This document shows positions 1 through 8,305 of a DNA stretch of 64,000 nucleotides, piece after piece. Source of the DNA: Pseudomonadota bacterium (GTDB taxonomy: Bacteria > Pseudomonadota > Gammaproteobacteria > Steroidobacterales > Steroidobacteraceae); contig CAUJHJ010000020.1 of the NCBI GenBank assembly GCA_963204835.1, forward strand, positions 1 through 64,000. The letters are read 5' to 3'. Within the stretch, counting starts at the first letter, position 1. The number at the start of each line of letters is the position of its first letter. Below the pieces are notes generated by a model, which was not told the origin of the DNA, searched no databases, and was given only the letters and a program-made list of their open reading frames with translations. A program made the translations under genes and the position numbers.

Positions 1-25
1 TGTACTAGCTACGACTTGATCTGAC
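1..25 (+). repeat. Left terminal inverted repeat of the IS
   Basis: The 25-base left end starts TGTACTAGCTACGACT and pairs with the right end at 1145-1169 with three mismatches. Confidence 0.9.
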
Positions 26-62
26 ATTATCATGACGCATGAAGATGCGAAGGAGAAGTCAG

Positions 63-1133
63 ATGACGAGCGAGCAGAAGATCATCAAGAACAAGGTCGG
101 TTTGCTGAAGCTGGCGCAGACGCTGGGCAGTGTGTCCGAAGCGTGCAAGGTGATGGGTTTCAGTCGCGATAGTTTCTACCGCTTCAAGGAGCTTCACGAA
201 CAGGGCGGCGAAGGCGCGCTGGTTGAGCTGTCGCGGAAGAAGCCGAATCTGCGCAACCGGGTTGATCCGGCGATCGAAGCCGCGGTGGTGGCTTTCGCCC
301 TCGAACAACCGGCTTACGGGCAGGTGCGTGTCTCGAACGAGCTGCGTAAGCGGGGCCGCAGCGTGTCGCCTGCGGGGGTTCGAACGATCTGGTTGCGCAA
401 CGATCTGGAGAAGTTCGACAAGCGCCTGAAGGCGTTGTCGGCGAAAGTGGCGCAGGATGGCTTGATCCTCACGGAAGACCAGGTCCGAGCGCTGGAGAAG
501 GCTCAGGAGGAGAAGGCCGCGCACGGGGAGATCGAGACCGAGCATCCTGGGTATCTGGGCGCGCAGGACACGTACTACGTCGGCACGCTGAAGGGCGTGG
601 GCCGCATTTACCAGCAGACCTTCATCGATACTTACAGCAAGGTGGCGATGGTGAAGCTGTATGACCGCAAGCACGCCATCACGGCGGCCGACATGCTCAA
701 CGATCGGGTGCTGCCGTTCTTCGAGGAGCAAGACGTGCCGTTGCTGCGCATCCTGACGGATCGGGGGAGCGAGTTCTGCGGCAATCGGGAGTCGCACGAG
801 TACGTGCTGTACCTGGACCTGGAGAACATCGAGCACTCGCGCACCAAGGTGAAGAGTCCGCAGACCAACGGGATCTGCGAGCGCTTCCACCTGACGATGA
901 AGAACGAGTTCTACGCCAGCGCGTTCCGCCGCAAGCTCTACCGCTCGATCGAAGAGCTGCAGGTGGATGTCGATGCGTGGATCGCGAGTTACAATAGCGA
1001 GCGCACGCACTCGGGCAAGTACTGCTACGGCAAGACACCGATGCAGACCTTCCTCGATAGCAAGAAACTCTCGGACGAAAAGCAGCTGGATCGGACAGCC
1101 CTAGCAGTCAACGAGAATCGAGTCGCCGCCTGA
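63..1133 (+). CDS. IS481-family transposase
   Basis: DDE transposase of about 356 residues that would catalyse cut-and-paste or copy-out movement of the surrounding IS. An N-terminal helix-turn-helix region ([19 protein letters not shown]) is followed by an rve/integrase core. The acidic triad can be read as D in [10 protein letters not shown] in [10 protein letters not shown] and E in NGICERFH. Start at 63 is preferred because AAGGAG lies 7 bases upstream; an in-frame ATG at 39 would add 8 residues but has no such site. The ORF is intact and looks functional. Confidence 0.93.
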   Translation: MTSEQKIIKNKVGLLKLAQTLGSVSEACKVMGFSRDSFYRFKELHEQGGEGALVELSRKKPNLRNRVDPAIEAAVVAFALEQPAYGQVRVSNELRKRGRSVSPAGVRTIWLRNDLEKFDKRLKALSAKVAQDGLILTEDQVRALEKAQEEKAAHGEIETEHPGYLGAQDTYYVGTLKGVGRIYQQTFIDTYSKVAMVKLYDRKHAITAADMLNDRVLPFFEEQDVPLLRILTDRGSEFCGNRESHEYVLYLDLENIEHSRTKVKSPQTNGICERFHLTMKNEFYASAFRRKLYRSIEELQVDVDAWIASYNSERTHSGKYCYGKTPMQTFLDSKKLSDEKQLDRTALAVNENRVAA

Positions 1134-1144
1134 GCGGCACGTCC

Positions 1145-1169
1145 GTCAGATCGAGTCGTAGTTAGGACA
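1145..1169 (-). repeat. Right terminal inverted repeat of the IS
   Basis: Read on the minus strand it starts TGTCCTAACTACGACT, matching the left end at 22 of 25 positions. Its TAA at 1162-1164 (minus strand) ends the interrupted nuclease frame. Confidence 0.9.
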
Positions 1170-2643
1170 CCTGAACGGTGGGGTTCTGCGCCACCGTCGT
1201 CGCCTGTTGCATCATCCTGTAGACCGCGTCGAGAAGCCGAAGCAGCTCGCGCTGCTCGACCTGCAGCGAGCGCTGGTCGATCGGAAACACCGTCGCCGGG
1301 AACATCTGCGACTGCTGCTGCCCAGCCTGAACACGATCCGGGCGCACCCAGAATTGTCCCTTCGCGCCGAACGCGACCGAGATGCCGCTGCCGATGTCGA
1401 AGTCGGCCGTGACGTAGATTCGAAGGTCGGTCCACTTCGGCATGACCGCTGAAGTGCCTGTCTGCGGAGGCACGAACGCTTGCTGCGTTCCGAGCGACTG
1501 GGCTCGCCCCGCGACCACGCTCCTCGTCGCCCGCAGGACGTGGTGCGTGTCGTAGGCGGGACTCGTCGACGCCGTGCCTGCAAGAGCAGCGACGCTCGTG
1601 ATGTTGTTGTCGGCAAGCGCACCGCGCGCTCCTCGCGACACGAACGCAACGCGGCTCAGGTGATCTTGCGTGGTCGCCGTCGGCCAGCAGTGCCTCGGAT
1701 CGCTGGTGGTGCTGCCCGGCCACGGGTAGCCGAGGTACTCGCAGCCGATGCAGCGGTTGTCGACGTGCCATTCGAGGTTCGTCCACGTCGAGCTGAGGAC
1801 CGTCTGCAGCTCGCTTTGAAAGAACCGGCGAAGACGCGGAGCGAAGACGCCAAAGGGCACGATCTCGAGGTCGTCGCCCAGAGCGCCGAGCAGCTCCTGG
1901 TGGGTGGGAGCCTGCCCGACCTTCCGCTTGGCGGCGTCGAGCTTCACCAGCTCGGATGCATCGTGCGAGCCCGGCCAGACGGCTGCTTCAGGGACGACCA
2001 GGAAGCCCTTGTGACCTTTGTCGGCGAGCCAACCCGCAAGCGTCATCGCGTAGTACGTGACCTCGGCGAGGTACGGCACGGACGGCTCGGCAGTCAGCTT
2101 GATGTCGATGATGCGCAGCGGGATGCGCGTATCGTTCGGCTGGACGGCCACCACTGTTCCATCCGGGAGAACCTCCTCCTTCGCGGCGCCGATGGCGAGC
2201 ACCTGGATGAGGTCCGGCCGCAGGTCGGCGTAGTCGAGCTTGAACGTGGTCCTGTAGCCGGCGATGCCGAGCGCGTTCTCGAAGGTTGCTCCGACCGAGT
2301 ACTCCGTCTGGACAAGGAACGTCCCGGGTGCTGCGTGCTGGATCACCTGCGAGAGAGGTGCGGTGTTGAACTTCACTCCCCCTGTCGGAAGTGCCGCGTG
2401 GGTCCCGAGCGTCGTCTTGATTCCGAACGTGGAGACGAGGTCGTTGACCTTCGCGATCTCCCACTCGGTCCCGGCGTCGGTCAAAGCGCGAAGGCCCGGA
2501 CGGGCGACTGCGCGCGGCGGCATGTTCAACGACGTGCGTTCCGCCTGGTAGGCGTTGGTGTCGGGAGTGAGGTCGAGCTTCAACCGGCGCAGGCACTCGC
2601 TGCGGAGAAAGCTCGAGATGGAACGCTTCGAGAGGTGCGGCAT
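1162..2643 (-). pseudogene. RecB/Cas4-like Fe-S nuclease, 3' truncated by the IS
   Basis: The 493 remaining residues carry a PD-(D/E)XK nuclease core: D144 in LRPDLIQ, the D-x-K of IIDIKLT (D180, K182), then E194 and Y197/Y198 in a following helix. C17, C298, C301 and C319 are spaced as in Cas4/AddB nucleases, with one Cys far upstream and three after the core, which implies a 4Fe-4S cluster. A segment near residue 420 (IYVTADFDIGSG) looks like the start of an RNase H-like domain. TM0106-type RecB nucleases of this kind normally continue into a C-terminal helicase; that part is missing because the IS supplies the stop. Start at 2643 has GGAG 5 bases upstream and lies 11 bases after the methylase stop, so the two form an operon. 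Family assignment comes from motifs only. Confidence 0.72.
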
Positions 2644-2654
2644 TCGGTCTCCGA

Positions 2655-4718
2655 TCAGCCTTGGACGACGTCTTCGAGTGCGCTGCGAAGACCGATGTCG
2701 GCGTTCTTTGCGCGGCCATAGAGGCCCAGACTTGCGCCAACGAGCGAGGCGCGGAACAGGTTGGCGAAGTCGGCGTCGTTGAACGGCAGCCGGTCCTGAC
2801 GGCGGAAGCGATCGCGCCAGCGCCGCACGTTGGTGCGAGCGGCGGTGACCTGCTCCTTGCCCAGGTTCTCCATAGGAGTCGCGGTCGGGAGCTTGCGGAA
2901 CACGAGGACCGCGTCCCATAGGCTCGTGCCGTCGTGCGTGTGCAGGCCCGTCCCGGCCTCGCCGGGCATCGGCAGCACCTGCACCGGATTCAGCCCGCTG
3001 CGCGCGAGCGCCTTCGCCATCGCGAGCCAGCCCTCGGGCGTGCTGTGCCGGAACGTGAACGCAAGGAGCCCTTGCGGCTTGAGGACGCGACGGACTTCGC
3101 CGAAGGCCTCGCCGAGGTTCGCGGCGAACTCCTCGATGCTCGCCTCGTTGTTCCGGCGCGCACTAAGAGCCCGCTTCACGAGCGCGCGGCGCTTCGCTGC
3201 CTCGGGGACGAGCCCCATGTGCTCGAGCCACGGCTGGAAGAAGTCCGACAGCTCCGAGTACGTGATGTTGTCGAAGTACGGCGGGTCGGTGAGCACCATG
3301 TCGACGGAACTCGACTCGACGTCGGTGAGCTCGCGCGCGTTGCCGCTGAACACCCTGGGCGCGGTCGTCGGCGCCACGGCCTCGACTTCGCGGAACCCGC
3401 CCCGGCGCGCTGGCTCCTTCGGCGCTTTGGCGAACGCCGACGCGCGCAGCACCTGACGGATCGCATTCGGGAACGTGCCGCGGCCCGTGCCCTCGAGCCA
3501 CGGGTTGAGCTCGACGGGGCGAGGCACGTGCCGGAACGCCCTGATGCTGAAGAGCGGCGTGAGACGTCGCCAGCCAGCCGCGTAGGACGTGAGCATGCAG
3601 TTCGTCGTGAGGTGGTTGCTGAACGCGAGCCCGATGGCGCGGCGCTGGTCTTCGGGGAGCTTCTTGATCTCACGCGCAAGACGACCGAGGTGCAGGAGCT
3701 GGCGGTCGTTGAAGAGCTGGGACCACTGCCGGTAGCCGTAGTCCGTGAGGCGTGTGTCCGAGCGGTGCTTCTCCTCGATGGCGTGGTGAGGCAGGAACTC
3801 TGGGTCGGCCTCGATCTCCTGTCGAAGCGCCTTGGTGGCTCGCGTGACGGCCGATTGATGAGCTGCGGCGGCCTTCAGGAAGACGCGCTCCTTCATCGGC
3901 ACGGAACGGCCCGTTGTGCGGGGGGTCGCTTCGATCGCGAACAGGCGCCACGTCGGCGGCGCCTCGGTCGCTCGCCCCAGCTTGATGAGGGGTGTGCGCT
4001 CGTCGCAGTGCGGGCAGGTGTACGTGCCGCTCTGCACGGGCGCGGAGTCGAGCACCGTCTTCGTCTTGCACGACGTGCAGGAGAGGCTCTTCTGGGTCGC
4101 CTTCAGCGAGTGGGGTTCGTGGCACTTCCGGCAGAACGCCCACCGCCTCTGGCCAGCCTCCTCGGCGAGGACGTATTTCGGATGGGCCTCGCCGACCTTC
4201 TTGCACGACGGGCACGCGACGACCTGGACCCAGAAGAAGTGGACGGCGGTGAGCTGCGTGCCGTCGGGGCCCTTCACGGCGTACAACGGTGCGAGCTTCT
4301 TGCCGACGCGCTCCTGGAGTGCGCGCAGCGTCGGTAGCAGGTCCTCGAGCGTTGCGGCGGTCAGCTCGGCGGTGGTGACCGCGCACGCGATAGGGTCGAC
4401 GTCGACGCCGATCGCCGATGCCCCGAGACGCGCGGCCTCCACGATCGAGGTCCCGCCGCCGACGAAGGGGTCGAGGACGGTGACTCCCTGAAGGTTCCCT
4501 GTCTCGTAGTACGCCTTCCAGAAGTCGGCCGTCGGCTCCGAGACCGCGCCGACGAGCACGGCGCGGAACGAGCACCCGAGGCGCCGCGCGAACCACTTGT
4601 GGATCTGGTAGATCGGGCGCGGGCGTCGCCCCTCGCGCGTCGCGAAGCGAACGAGATCTCCGTAGGGCAGCGCGCCTGCCTCGAGGAGGTTCTGTTCTGG
4701 GATCAGGGCCAAGTCCAT
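2655..4718 (-). CDS. Zn-ribbon DNA methylase (COG1743-like)
   Basis: A 687-residue S-adenosylmethionine-dependent DNA methyltransferase. The SAM motif DPFVGGGT is at residues 83-90 and the catalytic DPPY at 478-481, so the order is I then IV as in amino-methylating (N6-A or N4-C) enzymes. Between them is a long insert with four CxxC knuckles (C169/172, C196/199, C214/217, C235/238), expected to bind two zinc ions. The N-terminal IYQIHKWFARR resembles COG1743/DUF1156-type methylases, which recur in phage-defence gene clusters. It is the first gene of an operon with the nuclease. Whether it marks self DNA for a restriction partner is inference. The enzyme itself looks complete. Confidence 0.82.
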   Translation of the reverse strand: MDLALIPEQNLLEAGALPYGDLVRFATREGRRPRPIYQIHKWFARRLGCSFRAVLVGAVSEPTADFWKAYYETGNLQGVTVLDPFVGGGTSIVEAARLGASAIGVDVDPIACAVTTAELTAATLEDLLPTLRALQERVGKKLAPLYAVKGPDGTQLTAVHFFWVQVVACPSCKKVGEAHPKYVLAEEAGQRRWAFCRKCHEPHSLKATQKSLSCTSCKTKTVLDSAPVQSGTYTCPHCDERTPLIKLGRATEAPPTWRLFAIEATPRTTGRSVPMKERVFLKAAAAHQSAVTRATKALRQEIEADPEFLPHHAIEEKHRSDTRLTDYGYRQWSQLFNDRQLLHLGRLAREIKKLPEDQRRAIGLAFSNHLTTNCMLTSYAAGWRRLTPLFSIRAFRHVPRPVELNPWLEGTGRGTFPNAIRQVLRASAFAKAPKEPARRGGFREVEAVAPTTAPRVFSGNARELTDVESSSVDMVLTDPPYFDNITYSELSDFFQPWLEHMGLVPEAAKRRALVKRALSARRNNEASIEEFAANLGEAFGEVRRVLKPQGLLAFTFRHSTPEGWLAMAKALARSGLNPVQVLPMPGEAGTGLHTHDGTSLWDAVLVFRKLPTATPMENLGKEQVTAARTNVRRWRDRFRRQDRLPFNDADFANLFRASLVGASLGLYGRAKNADIGLRSALEDVVQG

Positions 4719-4860
4719 CGCAGCGCAACTCTACCGGAATCCGCCACCACTCCCCCGGCCTGACCATCTCGGTTCTGGTCTCGACGAGTTTGCGTGCGTG
4801 AGTCGATTCGTCAGGTTCGTGAGCCGCACCGCGCGGCCCTCTTGTGGCGTGCGTAGCTTG

Positions 4861-4895
4861 TACCATACACTGGTAACTGTTGGAATGTGTTACCA
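4861..4895. promoter_or_regulatory. Inverted-repeat operator upstream of the HTH gene
   Basis: Two overlapping palindromes share the half-site TGGTA/TACCA. TACCA (4861) pairs with TGGTA (4871) across 5 bases, and TGGTAAC (4871-4877) pairs with GTTACCA (4889-4895) across 11 bases. The stretch is much AT-richer than its surroundings and lies 26-60 bases before the HTH start codon. This is typical of an autoregulated promoter and could also control the divergent methylase operon. Confidence 0.5.
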
Positions 4896-4920
4896 TGACT
4901 TGCCGAAGGAGCCGGTCGCC

Positions 4921-5202
4921 ATGGTCGACGAAATTCTGACCGTCGCCGAGGTCGCCCTCCTCCTGAAGGTGGCCGAGAAGACGGTCTACACGATGGCGCA
5001 GAAGTCCGAGCTGCCTTGCTTCAAGGTGCGCGGGCAGTGGCGCTTCCGTCGCCAGGACCTCGACTCGTGGATGGCGTCGCAGATAAAGGGCCCGGGCGCT
5101 CCCGAGGCTCGATTCGCAGCCACAGTCCAGCAAGAGCCGGGACGTCTCGCTTTCGCTCAACGTGCCCCGAGCGCACTCGATCCCGAGACGGCGGACTCGT
5201 GA
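4921..5202 (+). CDS. Excisionase-family helix-turn-helix protein
   Basis: A 93-residue DNA-binding protein of the HTH_17/MerR-like excisionase type. Residues 1-50 hold the whole motif (ILTVAEVALLLKVAEKTVYT, then FKVRGQWRFRRQDLDSWM). The tail is Pro/Ala-rich without clear structure. ATG at 4921 is chosen because AAGGAG sits 9 bases upstream; a longer frame from a GTG at 4798 would run through the palindromes. Such proteins act as recombination directionality factors or small repressors in mobile islands. No integrase is visible in the window, so a regulatory role for the neighbouring methylase-nuclease operon is equally possible. Confidence 0.72.
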   Translation: MVDEILTVAEVALLLKVAEKTVYTMAQKSELPCFKVRGQWRFRRQDLDSWMASQIKGPGAPEARFAATVQQEPGRLAFAQRAPSALDPETADS

Positions 5203-5365
5203 CGGGACGGCGCGAATCGGCGAATCTGTCCCAGCGCTCTCGGGCCAAGCTCTCGGACTCGCGATGCGAACGCCGGCGTGGGTCAGTGCGAATGCATGAA
5301 TCCGTCCCAAATGCGTGTACCGAGAGCGTTCGCAGGCGCCCTCCATGCGGAGCCATCTCACTCGC

Positions 5366-6163
5366 TCAGAATCGCCACGTCGCGGCGACCGCGACCGGAA
5401 ACGCCCAGCGCGCCTGCGCATCGTTGTCCCGGTCGTAGCCGAGCGCCAGCAGCTTCGGGTCGTGGGCATTCGACGCCACGCCGCTGTGGTCGGCCTCGAC
5501 GCCGATCCGCAGCCCGAAGTTGTTGCCGGGGTCGTATTCGACCCCTGTTTCGAGGCTCTGGCTGAACACGGTGTCGCCGCGCGTGAAGCGCACATGCTCC
5601 GGCACGGCGGAAGCCGCCTGCAGCGTCAGCGAGCCGCGCATGCCATCGACGCGGTCGGCACCGAGCGCCACCCCGGCGTACGGGCGCCAGTCGGAACCCG
5701 TCTGCCAGGTGTAGCGTGCGCCGGCCTCGAGCGATTCATCGTGCACGTCATTCATGTGGGCCCGCAGTTCGCCCACATCGGCGGGCGATTCGCCCGCAAC
5801 CTGGCCGATGTCCCGTACCCGGCCGTCGAGGTGCCCATAGCCGATGCGGCCGTAGGCCTGCAGCGCATCGTCGAAGGCGTACCCCAGTTCGAGCCCTGCG
5901 TTGAAGTCGGGGTTGAACAGCCGATCGTAGCGCAGCCGGTGCAGGTCCGCGGTTCCGGCCTGCCCGACCATCGCGGGATCGAGCGCACCGAGGTCGGCGA
6001 CCGTCGTTTTCAGGGGTGCCCGCAGCGAACCATGCAGTGCCATGGAGTCACCCGCGATGAGCGCGACGCTCCACGGGTCCGGTTGGTCGGAGGCCTGAGC
6101 GGTACCCGCCGCAGCGGCGCAGCAGCCGAGGATGGCGAGGGTCTGGAAAGTACGCGTGTTCAT
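5366..6163 (-). CDS. Outer-membrane beta-barrel protein
   Basis: Predicted 265-residue exported protein. A signal peptide (about residues 1-24, cleaved near AQASD) is followed by alternating amphipathic strands rich in Gly, Tyr and Ala. The C-terminal residues TWRF end in Phe as expected for BAM-dependent barrels. Strands such as AGLELGYAFDDALQAYGRIG and VALGADRVDG fit an autotransporter- or OmpA-like barrel, but no closer family is recognised. Start at 6163 has AAGGAG just upstream. It is transcribed divergently from a response regulator 101 bases away and is a natural candidate target of that system. Confidence 0.65.
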   Translation of the reverse strand: MNTRTFQTLAILGCCAAAAGTAQASDQPDPWSVALIAGDSMALHGSLRAPLKTTVADLGALDPAMVGQAGTADLHRLRYDRLFNPDFNAGLELGYAFDDALQAYGRIGYGHLDGRVRDIGQVAGESPADVGELRAHMNDVHDESLEAGARYTWQTGSDWRPYAGVALGADRVDGMRGSLTLQAASAVPEHVRFTRGDTVFSQSLETGVEYDPGNNFGLRIGVEADHSGVASNAHDPKLLALGYDRDNDAQARWAFPVAVAATWRF

Positions 6164-6264
6164 GTCCTGCTCCTTGGGGTGGATCGGCGACGGGCGCAAG
6201 CCTGCGCTCCAATGCTGACGCGGGGCTGACAGCACCGCGCGGCGGGCAGGAGTAGGCTCGCTCC

Positions 6265-6933
6265 ATGAGGATCCTGGTCGTCGAGGACGATCCGCTGGTC
6301 GGCGACGCCGTGCGCCGCGCACTCGCGATGGAGTCCTACGCAGTGGATCTCGTCGCGAGCGCCGAAGCCGCGGCGGCCGCGCTGCATGCGGAAACCTTCA
6401 ATCTCGCCATCGTCGACATCGGCCTGCCGGGCGCCAGCGGCCTGCAACTGCTGCGCGATGCGAGACAGCGCGGCCTTGCGGTGCCCGTCCTCATCCTGAC
6501 GGCCCGCGATGGCCTCGACGATCGGGTGGCGGCCCTCGACCTCGGCGCCGACGACTACCTGGTCAAGCCCTTCCAGGTACCCGAGCTGCTCGCCCGCTGC
6601 CGTGCGGTGATCCGCCGCGCGCACGCCGTTGCGGGCACGGAACTGGCGCTCGGCGCCTTGCACCTCGATCTCGCCCATCGGGCAGCGGCCGTGGATGGCC
6701 ACGCCCTCGACCTCACGCTTCGGGAGTGGTCGATCCTCGAGTGCCTCGCCTTCAATGCCGGCCGCATCGTCAGCAGGGAACGCCTGACGCAGGCGGTGGT
6801 CAACTGGAGCGAGGACCTCACGCCAAACGCCATCGAAGTGTACGTATCGAGGTTGCGCGCCAAGCTCGGCGGCGCGGTAAACATCCGCGCCGTGCGCGGC
6901 ATGGGCTACCGGATCGATGTCCAAAGCCACTGA
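6265..6933 (+). CDS. OmpR-family response regulator
   Basis: A 222-residue transcription factor. The receiver domain (1-115) has the acidic pocket VVEDDP, phospho-acceptor D51 (AIVDIGLPG), T79 and K101 (DYLVKPF). The winged-helix domain (about 130-220) ends RAVRGMGYRID, typical of the PhoB/OmpR output fold. Closest in style to the TctD/QseB group. AGGAG precedes the ATG. Its 3' end overlaps the histidine kinase start at 6917, so the pair is translationally coupled. Likely targets are the divergent porin-like gene and the downstream SulP transporter, by position only. Confidence 0.93.
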   Translation: MRILVVEDDPLVGDAVRRALAMESYAVDLVASAEAAAAALHAETFNLAIVDIGLPGASGLQLLRDARQRGLAVPVLILTARDGLDDRVAALDLGADDYLVKPFQVPELLARCRAVIRRAHAVAGTELALGALHLDLAHRAAAVDGHALDLTLREWSILECLAFNAGRIVSRERLTQAVVNWSEDLTPNAIEVYVSRLRAKLGGAVNIRAVRGMGYRIDVQSH

Positions 6934-8305
6934 CGAGGTGCCGTCGGTCACCCGGCGGCTGCTCGCGCTGCTGCTGTTGCCTGCGGTCGCGATCCTCATG
7001 GCCGGCACGCTGGCCGACTACTTCACGGCCGTCGCTCCTCTTGGGGAGGCCTACGACCAGGCGCTGATCGATGCCGCAATCGCCATTGCGGGTCGCGTCG
7101 TGACCACGCCCGGCGGCCGTCCGGCGCTCTCCCTGCCCCCCGAAGCCGCCGCGATCCTGCGTGCCGATTCGATCGATTCGGTCTTCTTCCACGTATCTGC
7201 AGCCGATGGTCGCCATATCTCGGGCGACGCCGGCCTGCCCGATGTGCCAGACCGGGGAGGCAACCCGGCGCGCGGCAATTCGACCTTCCGGGGTGAACCC
7301 GTCCGGCTCGTCAGCTACCGCACGACCGCCGGCACGGCGCCGGTCACGGTGACCGTCGGCGAGACGCTGCGCAAGCGCGACCGGGCCCGTGCGGCCGTAC
7401 TCACCACCGCGGTTACGGTCGATGTCGCCGAACTGGGCCTCATGCTCGTGTTGATCTGGCTCGGGGTGCGCCTCGCGCTCGCGCCGGTGCGTGGCGTCGC
7501 GGCACAGATCCACCGGCGCTCGGCACGCGACCTCGCGCCTTTGCCGCTGGCGAGGGTACCGGTCGAGATCCGCGGCGTCGTCGAGGCGCTCAATCGCCTG
7601 TTCGCCACCGTCACGCGCGCGGGGGCCGAGCAGCGCCGCTTCCTCGAAAGCGCCGCGCACCAGTTGCGCACGCCCTTGACCGGCATCCAGGCACAGATCG
7701 AGCTGCTGGCCGACGATGAAACCGACCCGCTGCGCCGAGAGCGCCTGCGCAATGTGCTCGACGGCGCGCATCGCCTGGCGCATACGACGCACCAGTTGCT
7801 CGCGCTCGCACGCTCGGACGAGGCGGTCACGCTCGATCACCGCCTCGAGGCGGTCGACCTCGCAGCCGTGGTCGAAGCCGTCCTCAACGAGCGCATCGCC
7901 ACGGCTGACGACGCCGGGATCGACCTCGGCGCGCAGGTCGAACCCGCCTGCATTCGCGGCGTGCCCTGGCTGCTCGCGGAAGCGCTCGGCAATCTCGCCG
8001 ACAATGCCGTGACCTACACGCCGCGGGGCGGCAGCGTCACCCTGCGATGCGGCCACGACGGCCACCCGTTCCTGCAGGTCACCGACACCGGCAGCGGCAT
8101 CCCGCCCGCGGAGCGCGAGCGCGTCCTCGACCGGTTCCACCGGGGCAGCAACGCGCGCGGCGATGGCAGCGGCCTTGGCCTCGCGATCGTGCAGGAAGTC
8201 GCCCACCTGCACGGTGCGAGCCTCACGGTCGCGGCAGGCCCCCATGGCAAGGGTACAATCGTGACGATGCAGTTCCGCGCAGCGCAGCAACCGGACCCGG
8301 CGTGA
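6917..8305 (+). CDS. Sensor histidine kinase, TctE/QseC-like
   Basis: A 462-residue inner-membrane kinase. TM1 is about residues 13-35, a periplasmic sensor region spans 36-160 (2CSK-like), TM2 about 162-188, then a HAMP-like linker. The dimerisation box ESAAHQLRTPLTG has phospho-acceptor H248. The ATPase domain has an N box (NLADNAVTYT) and G boxes (DTGSGIPP, GDGSGLGLAIV). It overlaps the response regulator in front by 17 bases and the transporter behind by 4 bases, so all three are one operon. TctE-type kinases often sense organic anions, but the ligand here is unknown. Confidence 0.92.
   Translation: MSKATDEVPSVTRRLLALLLLPAVAILMAGTLADYFTAVAPLGEAYDQALIDAAIAIAGRVVTTPGGRPALSLPPEAAAILRADSIDSVFFHVSAADGRHISGDAGLPDVPDRGGNPARGNSTFRGEPVRLVSYRTTAGTAPVTVTVGETLRKRDRARAAVLTTAVTVDVAELGLMLVLIWLGVRLALAPVRGVAAQIHRRSARDLAPLPLARVPVEIRGVVEALNRLFATVTRAGAEQRRFLESAAHQLRTPLTGIQAQIELLADDETDPLRRERLRNVLDGAHRLAHTTHQLLALARSDEAVTLDHRLEAVDLAAVVEAVLNERIATADDAGIDLGAQVEPACIRGVPWLLAEALGNLADNAVTYTPRGGSVTLRCGHDGHPFLQVTDTGSGIPPAERERVLDRFHRGSNARGDGSGLGLAIVQEVAHLHGASLTVAAGPHGKGTIVTMQFRAAQQPDPA

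Larger units (their letters stand above)
1..1169 (+). mobile_element. IS481-family insertion sequence
   Basis: Complete IS with a single transposase gene, bounded by terminal inverted repeats at 1-25 and 1145-1169 that match at 22 of 25 positions. Both ends begin TGT, as in IS481 elements. It sits inside the 3' part of the nuclease gene on the minus strand: the last nuclease codons and its stop come from the right repeat. The left flank lies outside the window, so target-site duplication cannot be checked. The window begins on the first base of the element, which suggests a contig end at a multicopy repeat. Confidence 0.9.

Noticed and set aside
4798-4920. Longer N terminus for the HTH protein from GTG 4798
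   Set aside because: It would translate through the operator palindromes and lacks a ribosome-binding site; ATG 4921 has AAGGAG.
5222-5309. Two near-identical 12-mers (GAATCTGTCCCA at 5222, GAATCCGTCCCA at 5298) at the edge of the accessory region, possible attachment repeats
   Set aside because: Too short, one mismatch, and no matching copy at the far side or any integrase or tRNA gene to support an att site.
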